Source of the DNA: Flavobacteriaceae bacterium
Lineage (GTDB): Bacteria; Bacteroidota; Bacteroidia; Flavobacteriales; Flavobacteriaceae
Direction: 5' to 3'
Length of the DNA: 64,000 nt
Assembly (NCBI GenBank): GCA_947453885.1
Contig: CANGIF010000007.1
Span: 29,201 to 93,200, forward strand
Below the pieces are notes generated by a model that ran no database searches, was not told the origin of the DNA, and was given only the letters and a program-made list of their open reading frames with translations. The number at the start of each line of letters is the position of its first letter. The stretch's first letter is position 1. The position numbers were made by a program, and so were the translations under genes. Positions 51,382 to 59,370 of this stretch are shown here, piece by piece.

Positions 51382-52986
51382 TTATAGCTTCTCAAAATTC
51401 TCCAATATCTTTTGTTGCAACTCATTCCCTTTAGCAAACTGCTCTTGTAAAGTTGCTTGTAAATTGGCCATTTTATCTTCAAACAAAATACCATCGTCTT
51501 CCACTTCTTCGGTACCTACATAAATACCTGGCGTCAGTTTGTAATCTTGTTTTTGTACTTCGGCTAGGGTGGCGGAGTAGGAGTAGCCGTCAGTATTAGT
51601 ATAAAGCCCCTCGACTGCGCTCGGGGTGACATTACGCCATGTGTGGTAGGTGCCTGCTACTTTGTCTATATCGGCATCGGTAAATACGCGCAGTTTTCGG
51701 CTTTCCATAGTGCCCATTTTACTGGTGTCTATAAACAAAATTTCGTCAGTACGTTTGCGGTGCTGTCCGTCTTTGCCATCGCGGTTTTTACTCAATATAA
51801 AAATACAAGCGGGTATGCCTGTAGTCAAAAACAATTTATCGGGTAGGCGCACAATACAATCAATCATATTGTTATTCACCATAAACTCCCGCACATTCTT
51901 TTCGCCTTTGTTGTTAGAGGTCATTGCGCCATTTGCCATAACCACACTAGCCGTTCCTTTGTTGCTCAAATGGCTCCAAAAGGTTTGCATCCACATGTAG
52001 TTGGCGCTACCATCGGTAGTAAATTCTTCTTTGGGTCCAAACAGGCGTGGGTCGTTTTCTGGCAAGTCTTCTGGGTGCCATTGGCTCACGTTAAACGGTG
52101 GGTTTACGATGATAAAGTCGGCTTTCAAATCAGGAAATTTGTCTTGCAACAATGAGTCGCCCAAGCGCACATCAAAAGACAAATCACGCAAGGCAAGGTT
52201 CATTTTGCATAGTCGCAACGTACCATCGTAACGTTCTTGTCCGTAAATAGCAATGTTGCGTTTGTCACCACCATGGCTTTCCAAAAACTTCAACGATTGT
52301 ACAAACATACCACCAGAGCCACATGCGGCATCAAAGATTTTGCCTTCATAAGGTTCAATCATTTCTACCATCAAACGCACAATACTTCCAGGCGTAAAGA
52401 ATTGCCCAGCACCAGAGCCTTCAGCAAGTGCAAACTTACCAATGTAGTATTCATAGACACGCCCTAAAATATCGCTTTCAGGGTTTTCTTTTTGAGAGAG
52501 TTTGGGATTAGAAAGTAAGTTAATCAAACCGCCCACTTGTCGCGCCGTCAATTGACTTTTAACAAAAATACGAGGCAAGATGCCTTTTAAGTCGGGTCTA
52601 AACTTCGCTAGGGTAGCGTCAAGCGTATCAAAGGCATCATCAACAATCACTTTAATATTGTCCTGTTCGGCATTGGCTTTTAAATAGTCCCAAGTAGCTT
52701 CCTTTGGGATAATATACACGTTTTTAGATAAATATTCATCAGCATCGTCCAATACATAATTAATCTCTACTTCATCGGTAGTAAAATAACTAGAGTTTTC
52801 ATCTTGCACCAAATGTACTAATTCCGCCTTGCGCATTTCAAAACGCTCCGACATGTGCTTCAAGAATATCATCGGCAAGACATAGTCTTTGTATTGATTC
52901 TCTGCGACGGCGCCACGCAATTCGTTAGCGGCTTTCCAGAGTTCTTGTTCAAAATTAATATCGGCTTTTACAGTAGATTTAGACAT
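51382..52986 (-). CDS. hsdM: Type I restriction-modification methyltransferase subunit (HsdM)
   Basis: A 534-residue adenine-N6 methyltransferase. The N-terminal HsdM_N helices are present ('FEQELWKAANELRGAVAENQ'). AdoMet-binding motif I is 'KIFDAACGSGGMFVQSLKFL' and the catalytic motif IV is 'ADFIIVNPPFNVSQW'. The start is set at ATG 52986 (MSKSTVKADIN), because the longer frame to 53025 crosses the -7 box. At about residues 453-462 the peptide VTPSAVEGLY is encoded by a REP-like palindrome inserted in frame. It is the first gene of the operon; AbiE-like genes separate it from hsdS and hsdR. Confidence 0.95.
   Translation of the reverse strand: MSKSTVKADINFEQELWKAANELRGAVAENQYKDYVLPMIFLKHMSERFEMRKAELVHLVQDENSSYFTTDEVEINYVLDDADEYLSKNVYIIPKEATWDYLKANAEQDNIKVIVDDAFDTLDATLAKFRPDLKGILPRIFVKSQLTARQVGGLINLLSNPKLSQKENPESDILGRVYEYYIGKFALAEGSGAGQFFTPGSIVRLMVEMIEPYEGKIFDAACGSGGMFVQSLKFLESHGGDKRNIAIYGQERYDGTLRLCKMNLALRDLSFDVRLGDSLLQDKFPDLKADFIIVNPPFNVSQWHPEDLPENDPRLFGPKEEFTTDGSANYMWMQTFWSHLSNKGTASVVMANGAMTSNNKGEKNVREFMVNNNMIDCIVRLPDKLFLTTGIPACIFILSKNRDGKDGQHRKRTDEILFIDTSKMGTMESRKLRVFTDADIDKVAGTYHTWRNVTPSAVEGLYTNTDGYSYSATLAEVQKQDYKLTPGIYVGTEEVEDDGILFEDKMANLQATLQEQFAKGNELQQKILENFEKL
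51607..51626. repeat. REP-like palindrome inside the hsdM reading frame
   Basis: CCCCTCGACTGCGCTCGGGG folds as CCTCGA / TCGGGG (one G-T pair) around CTGCGC. This GC-rich motif contrasts sharply with its surroundings and resembles the dispersed repeat read as GTCACCCCGAGCGCAGTCGA in many Bacteroidota intergenic regions. Here it stays in frame and adds about ten residues to HsdM. Confidence 0.65.
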
Positions 52987-53013
52987 GCTTTGTTTTGTTG
53001 AGGTATTTATTTC

Positions 53014-53021
53014 CAAACTTA
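53014..53021 (-). promoter_or_regulatory. -7 box of hsdM
   Basis: TAAGTTTG on the minus strand, 27 bp before ATG 52986. Confidence 0.5.
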
Positions 53022-53083
53022 ACAATAATCTCCCACACTAAAAAATATATTTGCTAGGAAAAATCGCCTATTTACTAAAAATG

Positions 53084-53116
53084 AACCCTCGAAGGGTTTG
53101 GAACCCTTCGAGGGTT
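53084..53116. repeat. Perfect 15-bp hairpin between the cloverleaf repeats and hsdM
   Basis: AACCCTCGAAGGGTT (53084-53098) and AACCCTTCGAGGGTT (53102-53116) are exact reverse complements with a TGG loop. No T-run on the minus strand follows, so it is a REP-like hairpin more than a classic terminator. Confidence 0.75.
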
Positions 53117-53142
53117 ACTAATTACAGAACAGTTTATCACCT

Positions 53143-53640
53143 CGTCCCTTCGAGTGTTTCCTAAAATGCGATAGCTTTTTAGGAAATGTATCGAGAAGCA
53201 TTTTAACTTTATGTTTTTCATAGGTTCTCGATACAATTTTCAATTCTAAAAACTAGCGTTTTTAAAACAGAAAATCACTCGAAGTGACGGTAGTTGCAGT
53301 TTAAAGTGGAGAGTTTGTTAGTTACGTCTCTTCGAGTGTTTCCTAAAATGCGATAGCTTTTTAGGAAATGTATCGAGAAGCTTTTAGTTTTCTATTTTCA
53401 CAAGTTCTCGATACTATTTTCCGTTATAAAAACTAGCGTTTTTATAACGGAAAATCACTCGAACAGACGGTAGTTGTAGTTTATTATATTTAGTTTTTGA
53501 TTTACGTCTCTTCGAGTGTTATTTATAAAATTGCGATTAGCTGTTTTATAAATAATGTATCGAGAAGCATTTTACTTTCTATTTTCACAAGATCTCGTTA
53601 CAATTTTCTCTTTCAAAAACTAACGATCGCCATAAATAAC
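53143..53640. repeat. Tandem cloverleaf repeats, about 180-bp unit, 2.7 copies
   Basis: Units begin at 53143, 53325 and 53505 (periods 182 and 180). Unit 2 folds without gaps: outer stem CGTCTCTTCGAGTG (53325-53338) with CACTCGAACAGACG (53456-53469), 13 of 14 pairs. Inside it lie arm 1 TTTCCTAAAA/TTTTAGGAAA (53339-53368), arm 2 GTATCGAGAA/TTCTCGATAC (53370-53414) and arm 3 ATTTTCCGTTATAAAAAC/GTTTTTATAACGGAAAAT (53416-53455, perfect 18 bp, loop TAGC). Unit 1 keeps all stems, with arm 3 at 15 of 18. Unit 3 has arm 1 changed on both sides to TTATTTATAAAA/TTTTATAAATAA (12 bp) and lacks the outer 3' strand. No protein-coding frame. Confidence 0.85.
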
Positions 53641-53677
53641 AACACAACAAAAACCAAGTACACCCAAAGGATTAGAG

Positions 53678-54619
53678 TTATTCTTTTTCTTTTAACCAAG
53701 CAAACAATCGTAGTGCGTCTTCTTGTTTAAACAATTGTGTACCTTCATTCATCGTAGCTGCCGATCCACAAGCCACGCCCCAACGAATAACGTCCTGTAA
53801 CGATAGGTTTTGAGATAAAGCCCAAACCATGCCACCAACCATACTGTCTCCAGCACCAACCGTACTTTTTTTAACAACAGTGGGAGCAGGGACAAACACA
53901 TAGTCCGTTGCCGTAACCAAAGCAGCCCCTTGCGGACCAAGTGAAACCACAACAATGGCTACATTATTTTGCGAAAGGAGTTGTCTAGCTGCAGCCCGAA
54001 CTTCTTCCAGTTCCAGTCGTTCAACACCAATAAGTTTTGCTAATTCGCCAACATTTGGTTTAATCAAATAAGCACCAGTTGCCAATACTTTTTGCAAGGC
54101 TTCGCCTGACGTATCTACTATTAATTTCGATGAGTTTTGACTAGCAATTTGTGCTATTTTTTGATAAAAAGTAGTGGACAAGCCTTCCAGCGTACTACCG
54201 CTAAGTACAAAAAAGTGAGGCTGTAAAGCAGCAATGGTAGTCAACAAATTCGCTTCTTCTAATTCTGAAATGCTACCACCTGAAAAACCAAAACGATATT
54301 GTAAGTTCGTGTTGTCGTCCACCGCCACAAAACTTTCTCTTGTCCATGAAGCAATGGGAACTGCTTGAAAAGCGATGGCTTCTTTATAAACCAATTCTTC
54401 CAATAGTTTACCAGTAGGACCACCAGAAGTAAAAACTGCCATCGAGTTGCTTCCCAAACGCGCAATTGCTTTAGACACATTGATTCCACCACCTCCCGCA
54501 TCAAAGCGTGGGGTGTTACAATGTATTTTTTGTTCGGGTACCAATCCTTTAAAATGGGTACTTTTGTCCAAAGCAGGACTAACGGTTAGGGTAACAATTT
54601 TTACAGAATCCATTGGCAC
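53678..54619 (-). CDS. PfkB-family phosphofructokinase-like sugar kinase
   Basis: A 313-residue ribokinase-fold kinase, closest in pattern to E. coli PfkB and 1-phosphofructokinase: 'IVTLTVSPALDKSTHF' opening, 'FDAGGGGINVSKAIARLGS' (substrate Gly-Gly and Asp), 'YLIKPNVGELAKLIGV' and the anion-hole 'STVGAGDSMVGGMVWAL' with the catalytic Asp. It phosphorylates fructose 6-phosphate or fructose 1-phosphate; which one is not clear. The start is ATG 54619 or 54613. A 16-bp palindrome overlaps its -7 box, and no PTS genes are near. The cloverleaf repeats follow its stop. Confidence 0.88.
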   Translation of the reverse strand: MPMDSVKIVTLTVSPALDKSTHFKGLVPEQKIHCNTPRFDAGGGGINVSKAIARLGSNSMAVFTSGGPTGKLLEELVYKEAIAFQAVPIASWTRESFVAVDDNTNLQYRFGFSGGSISELEEANLLTTIAALQPHFFVLSGSTLEGLSTTFYQKIAQIASQNSSKLIVDTSGEALQKVLATGAYLIKPNVGELAKLIGVERLELEEVRAAARQLLSQNNVAIVVVSLGPQGAALVTATDYVFVPAPTVVKKSTVGAGDSMVGGMVWALSQNLSLQDVIRWGVACGSAATMNEGTQLFKQEDALRLFAWLKEKE

Positions 54620-54670
54620 TTTTTTTAAATATAAAGGTGCAACAATTAAAGCATAAAAACAATAAGAAGA

Positions 54671-54691
54671 TTGCTTTTAAAAGCAAAAGTA
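54671..54691 (-). promoter_or_regulatory. pfkB-like gene promoter with overlapping palindromic operator
   Basis: -7 box TACTTTTG (54691-54684, minus strand) is overlapped by the perfect palindrome TTGCTTTTAAAAGCAA (54671-54686), which covers the expected transcription start. This is a good position for a repressor site. Confidence 0.6.
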
Positions 54692-54756
54692 GGTTCTTAC
54701 AATCAAGAATAAAAGATGGTAAAATTAGAAAAGTTTAATGTAGTACCTAATGGATA

Positions 54757-55977
54757 CTAATGAAGTTGTTCTTTTTGAACCATTTTATATGTCCAAATAC
54801 CTAAAAACATACCTATAATTCCTAAGGTACCCATAAAAATCCAGTTAGCAGTATAGCCCCAAGAGTCAATAAGTGCCATTCCAACTTTTGCACTCAAAAT
54901 ATGAGCCATACTATAACTCATTGTAAAAATAGCCATGTACCTTCCCTCGTGTCCTTTAGGAGCTCTACTCATGGCAAAAGAATTGGAAAACGGAAAAACA
55001 AACATTTCAGCAAAAGTCATGAAAACCATCATGATAATTAAAATTTGAACCCACGAGGTAATCAACATCAAAAACAAGCTGATTCCCATGAAGAAACAGC
55101 CAAGGGAAACTATTTTTACTTTGTTGATTTTTTTACGTTCCACAAAGCTTACTATAGGCATTTCGAGAAAAAAAATCATAATCCCGTTGAGCGTTAACAG
55201 CAAACCGGTTTGAAACTCTGTCAAGTCAAACTGTTCTTTATGGTACAGCGGAATGGTAGTAAACAGTTGAAAAAAAAGAATTCCGGAAATGACACAAGCG
55301 CCTAAAAACACCCAAAATGGGCGGTCTTTAAACACTGATTCATGTTGTGTTATTACTACAGTTTCATGGGGTAAAAGTGCCGGTTTTTTCTTTTCTTTTA
55401 CTAAAGCCCAAAACAAAGAAATTGCTAGTATACAGGTGGCACCATCAACCCAAAACAAACCTTTGTAACCAATACCCATAATTAGTAATCCACCAAGAGC
55501 CGGTCCTGCAGCAAAGCCTAAATTTACAGCTAATCGAACCAAAGTCAAGGCTCGTGTTCTGTTTTCTGGTTTTGCATACGTGGTTAGGGAAACAAACATG
55601 GCAGGTCGAAACATGTCGGCAATTATCATTAAACCAAACATACCCAAGCAAAGTAATTTGAAACTTGTAATGTATTGCAGAAAAAACAACAGTATTCCTG
55701 AAGTTAGTAAACTGAAAATCATGATACGGTAGAAACCTATTTTATCAGACAATTTTCCACCTAGCCAAGAGCCAATCAAAGACCCTAATCCAAAGCTGAC
55801 CATCACCCAACCAACTTGAGTGTAGGTAAATCCCAAATCTTCTTTTAAATATTTAGATAAAAAAGGAAGCACCATTGTGCCTGCTCTATTAATAAAAGTA
55901 ATGAGCGTGAGTATCCATACTTCTCTTGAAAAGCCTTTATAATTATTGAAATAACGTCGAAGTGCGTTTTTGAACAT
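54757..55977 (-). CDS. MFS transporter
   Basis: A 406-residue inner-membrane transporter with about 12 hydrophobic segments. 'GSWLGGKLSDKIGFYRIMIF' is MFS motif A between helices 2 and 3; 'LGFAAGPALGGLLI' is a helix-5-like motif C. It fits drug or small-molecule exporters; the substrate is unknown. The start is ATG 55977 (MFKNALRRYFNNYKG): a TTG at 55998 lies within the -7 box and cannot be the start if that promoter is used. Divergent from the DUF1684 operon. Confidence 0.88.
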   Translation of the reverse strand: MFKNALRRYFNNYKGFSREVWILTLITFINRAGTMVLPFLSKYLKEDLGFTYTQVGWVMVSFGLGSLIGSWLGGKLSDKIGFYRIMIFSLLTSGILLFFLQYITSFKLLCLGMFGLMIIADMFRPAMFVSLTTYAKPENRTRALTLVRLAVNLGFAAGPALGGLLIMGIGYKGLFWVDGATCILAISLFWALVKEKKKPALLPHETVVITQHESVFKDRPFWVFLGACVISGILFFQLFTTIPLYHKEQFDLTEFQTGLLLTLNGIMIFFLEMPIVSFVERKKINKVKIVSLGCFFMGISLFLMLITSWVQILIIMMVFMTFAEMFVFPFSNSFAMSRAPKGHEGRYMAIFTMSYSMAHILSAKVGMALIDSWGYTANWIFMGTLGIIGMFLGIWTYKMVQKEQLH

Positions 55978-55995
55978 AAATGGAGGAAACAGCTG

Positions 55996-56003
55996 CAAAG
56001 GTA
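55996..56003 (-). promoter_or_regulatory. -7 box of the MFS gene
   Basis: TACCTTTG on the minus strand, 18 bp before ATG 55977. Confidence 0.5.
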
Positions 56004-56026
56004 AATAAACTTTATGGCTTCATAAC

Positions 56027-56057
56027 TTTGTGCCTTTATACTTTTAAACTATTTTTG
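56027..56057 (+). promoter_or_regulatory. Full promoter of the DUF1684-TatD-TcdA-HAD operon
   Basis: TTTG (56027-56030), 19 bp, TATTTTTG (56050-56057): an exact Bacteroidota promoter 11 bp before ATG 56069. The TTTG is also part of an upstream TAACTTTG (56023-56030). Confidence 0.7.
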
Positions 56058-56068
56058 TAAAAAAAATA

Positions 56069-56671
56069 ATGAAAAATCTTCAATTTCTCGTTTTAGCAGT
56101 TTTTCTAAACCTACTTTCAGCTCAGGAAAAACAAATTGTAGAAACGGCTAAAGAGTTTCAAAACAATTTAAACGTAACTTTTAAAAACGAAGAGAAAAGC
56201 CCTTTAACAGTTAAAGATTTTAGAGATTTTAAAAGTTTGAATTTTTTTCCAATTAGCGATAAATACATAGTAAAAGCTACTTTTGTAAAAGCAAAAAATG
56301 AAAAAGTATTCCAAATGAAAACCTCTACTTCGCGACAGCCGGAATACATTAAATACGGAGAATTGCACTTTGTTTTGGAGGGAAAAGAATGCAAATTAAA
56401 CCTGTATCAAAACTTGGAACTCATTAAAAAAGCGGGTTTTGAAGACTATTTATTTTTGCCATTTTCAGATCAAACCTGTGGTAAAACCAGTTACATTGGA
56501 GGTCGCTACATCGATTTTAAAATTCCAAAGACAACCACTGTTACTCTTGATTTTAATAAAGCCTACAATCCATACTGTGCCTATAATTCAAAATATTCTT
56601 GTCCCAAAATTCCACTTGAAAATGATTTGGAAATCGAAATTAAAGCCGGCGTAAAAAAGTTTCATGAATAA
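56069..56671 (+). CDS. DUF1684 exported protein
   Basis: A 200-residue protein with a signal peptide (MKNLQFLVLAVFLNLLSAQ). The DUF1684 core is clear: 'YGELHFVLEGKECKLNLYQN', 'LFLPFSDQTCGKTSYIGGRY', 'TVTLDFNKAYNPYCAYNSKY' and 'CPKIPLENDLEIEIKAG'. The conserved cysteines and the GGRYID motif suggest a compact periplasmic fold. Function unknown. The stop overlaps the TatD gene start by 8 bp, so the two are coupled. Confidence 0.88.
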   Translation: MKNLQFLVLAVFLNLLSAQEKQIVETAKEFQNNLNVTFKNEEKSPLTVKDFRDFKSLNFFPISDKYIVKATFVKAKNEKVFQMKTSTSRQPEYIKYGELHFVLEGKECKLNLYQNLELIKKAGFEDYLFLPFSDQTCGKTSYIGGRYIDFKIPKTTTVTLDFNKAYNPYCAYNSKYSCPKIPLENDLEIEIKAGVKKFHE

Positions 56672-57314
56672 TTTCTATTTTAATTTACATACACACGAAC
56701 CTATTGTTCAAGATGCTGTTGTAGCGCTTGTCAATCAATACCCGTGGGAATTTGATGCTACTCTAAATCATTATTCAATTGGTATTCATCCTTGGTACAT
56801 AAAAGAAGATAGAATTGAACGCGATGTAGAAAAGATAGAACAGGCACTTCAGCTAAAGGAATGTAAAGCACTTGGTGAATGCGGTTTAGACAAACGAATT
56901 GCAATACCAATAGCGCTGCAAATAGCAGTTTTTGAAAAACAAATTCAATTAGCAGAAAAGTACAAAAAGCCTTTACTAATTCATTGTGTTGCCGCTTTTG
57001 ATGAACTTATACTGTTGAAAAACAAACATAAAATTACGATTCCAATAATTATCCACGGCTTTTCAAAAAACGAACAACTAGCAACGCAACTGCTAAAGAA
57101 TGGCTTCTACCTTTCATTTGGTAAATACCTACTTCAAAATCCGGAATTGAAAGATGTTTTTAAGGCACTTCCACTAAATAGAATTTTTCTAGAAACGGAT
57201 ACAATTACCAACTCTATTCAAGAAGTATATGCAATTGCAGCAAGCTATAAACAACTATCGGTAGCCGATTTACAGTCACAAATACAAACTAATTATTCAA
57301 AAATATTTATTTAA
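56664..57314 (+). CDS. TatD-family metal-dependent hydrolase
   Basis: A 216-residue TIM-barrel hydrolase, shorter than the usual 250-260. Metal-binding pieces are visible: 'NLHTHEP' (HxH), 'SIGIHPWYI', 'ALGECGLDKR' (Glu), 'KPLLIHCVAAFDE' (His), 'IIIHGFSKN' (His) and 'IFLETDT' (Asp). TatD proteins are DNases or, by other proposals, D-aminoacyl-tRNA or peptide hydrolases; the substrate here is unknown. It lies in an operon between DUF1684 and tcdA. Confidence 0.87.
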   Translation: MNNFYFNLHTHEPIVQDAVVALVNQYPWEFDATLNHYSIGIHPWYIKEDRIERDVEKIEQALQLKECKALGECGLDKRIAIPIALQIAVFEKQIQLAEKYKKPLLIHCVAAFDELILLKNKHKITIPIIIHGFSKNEQLATQLLKNGFYLSFGKYLLQNPELKDVFKALPLNRIFLETDTITNSIQEVYAIAASYKQLSVADLQSQIQTNYSKIFI

Positions 57315-57326
57315 AAAAGTACAACT

Positions 57327-58055
57327 ATGGCAAAATGGCAAGAGCGAGCTGCGCTTTTATTTAAAAAAGAAGGATTACAAAATTTAAAAAACGCAACGGT
57401 TTTAGTAGTGGGCTTAGGAGGAGTTGGCTCTTTTGCTGCTGAGTTTCTGGTAAGAGCAGGCGTGGGGAGTCTTACAATTGTTGACGGCGATGTTGTGGAC
57501 GTTACCAATATCAACAGACAATTACCTGCATTGCATTCTACAATTGGAATGTCAAAAGTTTCAGTTGTTGGAAGTAGGTTATTGGATATAAATCCAGAAC
57601 TAAAGCTTACTATAATGGAAGAGTTTCTTTCGCCGGAACGCGCTTTTGAAATTGTAAACAACCAATTTGATTATGTTTTGGATTGTATTGATAGTATAAC
57701 ACCCAAATTAAATTTAATTGTTGCTTGTAAACGTAAGAGAGTAAAAATAATTAGTAGTATGGGAGCTGGCGGAAAAATGGATGCAGCTAAAGTTAAAGTT
57801 GCCGACATTGCCAATACAACCAATTGCTATCTAGCCAAAACAATACGTCGAAGGTTAAAAGAATACAAAATTGATAAACTTAAAGTGGTTTTTTCATCAG
57901 AAATTCAGGACGAATCTAGTTTAAAAATGACCGATGGGAGCAATTTCAAAAAATCGTTTTATGGAACCAACAGTTACATGCCTGGATTGTTTGGTTTATT
58001 CGCTGCTGAAACAGTAATTCGCTATTTGCTCAATAAAAACACAATTTCTAAATGA
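57327..58055 (+). CDS. tcdA: tRNA threonylcarbamoyladenosine dehydratase TcdA
   Basis: A 242-residue E1-like (ThiF/MoeB fold) enzyme that cyclises t6A37 of ANN-decoding tRNAs to ct6A using ATP. 'VLVVGLGGVGSFAAEFLVRA' is the nucleotide loop. 'LTIVDGDVVDVTNINRQLPA' includes the adenylation residues. 'VLDCIDSITPKLNLIVACKR' and 'SSMGAGGKMDAAKVKVADIA' follow as in YgdL/CsdL proteins. Full length. It overlaps the HAD gene by 4 bp (ATGA). Confidence 0.92.
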   Translation: MAKWQERAALLFKKEGLQNLKNATVLVVGLGGVGSFAAEFLVRAGVGSLTIVDGDVVDVTNINRQLPALHSTIGMSKVSVVGSRLLDINPELKLTIMEEFLSPERAFEIVNNQFDYVLDCIDSITPKLNLIVACKRKRVKIISSMGAGGKMDAAKVKVADIANTTNCYLAKTIRRRLKEYKIDKLKVVFSSEIQDESSLKMTDGSNFKKSFYGTNSYMPGLFGLFAAETVIRYLLNKNTISK

Positions 58056-58711
58056 TACAAACCGTTATTTTTGACATGGATGGTGTAATTGTGGACACAG
58101 AACCCGTCCATCATTATGCCTATTACCAACTTTTCAACCAATTGAACATTTCTGTACCAGCAGCAGTTTACCAAACGTTTACTGGGAATTCTACTAAAAA
58201 TATTTTTGAGCGATTAAAAAGCACTTACAATTTAGAAGAGGACGTAGCAACCTTAGTTGAAAGAAAAAGAACCCTTTTTAACGAAGCTTTTGATCACAAA
58301 GAAGACTTGTTTTTATTGGATGGCGTTTTGAATTTAATTGAAGAATTACATGACAATAAAATGCAATTGGTTTTAGCCTCGTCTTCGGCACACGTTACAA
58401 TTCAACGAATATTTAAACGATTCAATTTGCATCGTTATTTTACCCATATCGTTTCGGGAGAGGATTTTCCAAAATCAAAACCAGATCCAGCAATTTTTAT
58501 AAAAGCAGCTCAATTAGCAACTACCCCAATTGAAAATTGTATTGTTATTGAAGACAGTACAAACGGAATCAAAGCAGCTCATGCTGCGGGTATATATTGT
58601 GTTGGCTACAAAAGTTGGCATTCAAAAGGGCAAGATTATACATTGGCCAATACAATTATAGAATATTTTAACGAACTGGATTTTGTAAAAATACAAAAGC
58701 TACAACTATAA
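58052..58711 (+). CDS. HAD-superfamily hydrolase, beta-phosphoglucomutase-like
   Basis: A 219-residue phosphatase or phosphomutase. Motif I 'VIFDMDGVIVDTEPVHHYAY' has the nucleophilic Asp. A helical cap (about 18-85), motif II 'LVLASSSAHVTIQ', motif III Lys in 'FPKSKPDPAIFIKAAQ' and motif IV 'CIVIEDSTNGIKAAHAAGIY' follow. It is nearest in pattern to beta-phosphoglucomutase/2-deoxyglucose-6-phosphatase types. It is the last gene of the four-gene operon; substrate unknown. Confidence 0.9.
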   Translation: MIQTVIFDMDGVIVDTEPVHHYAYYQLFNQLNISVPAAVYQTFTGNSTKNIFERLKSTYNLEEDVATLVERKRTLFNEAFDHKEDLFLLDGVLNLIEELHDNKMQLVLASSSAHVTIQRIFKRFNLHRYFTHIVSGEDFPKSKPDPAIFIKAAQLATTPIENCIVIEDSTNGIKAAHAAGIYCVGYKSWHSKGQDYTLANTIIEYFNELDFVKIQKLQL

Positions 58712-58755
58712 AATTGTAGCTTTTGGTAACTAACTTTAAGGAAACAATAGTTTTT

Positions 58756-58881
58756 TTATTTTTTCTTATCTGAATTCATCATCAACATAATCCCTCCAAT
58801 TAATGCAGCAACGACTACACCAAATACAATTATCATAATAAAAGAACCGTTTTCCCAAGAATAAAGAGCAACATTTTTCAT
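58756..58881 (-). CDS. Small single-pass membrane protein, 41 residues
   Basis: ATG 58881 to TAA 58756. The N-terminus is MKNVALYSWENGS, then a continuous hydrophobic segment FIMIIVFGVVVAALIGGIML, then MMNSDKKK. The charged ends give a clean one-helix topology with a lysine-rich tail. A TAAATTTG -7 box lies 18 bp upstream, in the right place for expression. It is too short for most gene finders. I do not recognise a family; small membrane proteins of this shape often modulate a larger complex. Confidence 0.6.
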   Translation of the reverse strand: MKNVALYSWENGSFIMIIVFGVVVAALIGGIMLMMNSDKKK

Positions 58882-58899
58882 AAAATGAATTTTATAAAA

Positions 58900-58907
58900 C
58901 AAATTTA
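58900..58907 (-). promoter_or_regulatory. -7 box of the 41-residue membrane protein gene
   Basis: TAAATTTG on the minus strand, 18 bp before ATG 58881. Confidence 0.5.
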
Positions 58908-58956
58908 AAGAGGAAAAACCTTATTAAGTATGATATTTATCACTTTAAACTCTTTT

Positions 58957-59370
58957 TTATAAAAATTTTGTTATGATTTCTTTTGGCGGAAGTAAACATG
59001 TTTCGCTTTTTCCAAACCACAAATACCTGTTTCGAGCAACATAGTTGTACAGATATTTTTGCATTGATTTTGGTAAAATAGTCACTAATGAAAGCAAAGA
59101 AAAAAGACCACCTATTTCTTTGCCTATGCGAGCAATAGCATTCATTTTTGTGTAATAAGCCACTCCGGGAATATACAATACAACACTATTCAAATCATGA
59201 TTGGGAATTCCAATATATTGCAATACTGCTTTTCCTTCTTCTGATTGTAACGCTGCAAAACGAAACACATCTTTGTTATCTTTTGCAATGATTTTTAAAA
59301 TCCAGTCATTACAAAAGAAACAGACGCCATCGTATAAAATTATTTTTTTATTTTCGGGTAATTCCATCAT
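58957..59370 (-). CDS. DCC-family thiol-disulfide oxidoreductase-like protein (DUF393)
   Basis: A 137-residue protein. 'IILYDGVCFFCNDWILKIIA' holds the DGVCxxCN motif of the family with the thioredoxin-like Cys pair. 'FRFAALQSEEGKAVL' and 'LVTILPKSMQKYLYNYVARN' with 'RYLWFGKSETC' follow the family consensus. The physiological partner is unknown. Its ATG overlaps the MutS2 stop by one base, so it depends on mutS2 translation. Confidence 0.88.
   Translation of the reverse strand: MMELPENKKIILYDGVCFFCNDWILKIIAKDNKDVFRFAALQSEEGKAVLQYIGIPNHDLNSVVLYIPGVAYYTKMNAIARIGKEIGGLFSLLSLVTILPKSMQKYLYNYVARNRYLWFGKSETCLLPPKEIITKFL

Noticed and set aside
52987..53025. N-terminal extension of HsdM
   Set aside because: It overlaps the TAAGTTTG promoter box and lacks similarity to HsdM; ATG 52986 is preferred.
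53325..53469. Cloverleaf unit as a tRNA or tRNA-like gene
   Set aside because: Arm lengths, loop sequences and size (145 nt) do not fit tRNA, and no T-loop, anticodon arm or CCA end is visible.
43521..53650. Integrative element or prophage carrying the restriction locus
   Set aside because: No integrase, tRNA target, attachment repeats or phage genes were found; only repeats and one Y1 transposase.
55978..55998. TTG start of the MFS gene at 55998
   Set aside because: The TTG is part of the -7 box; ATG 55977 gives the usual N-terminus.
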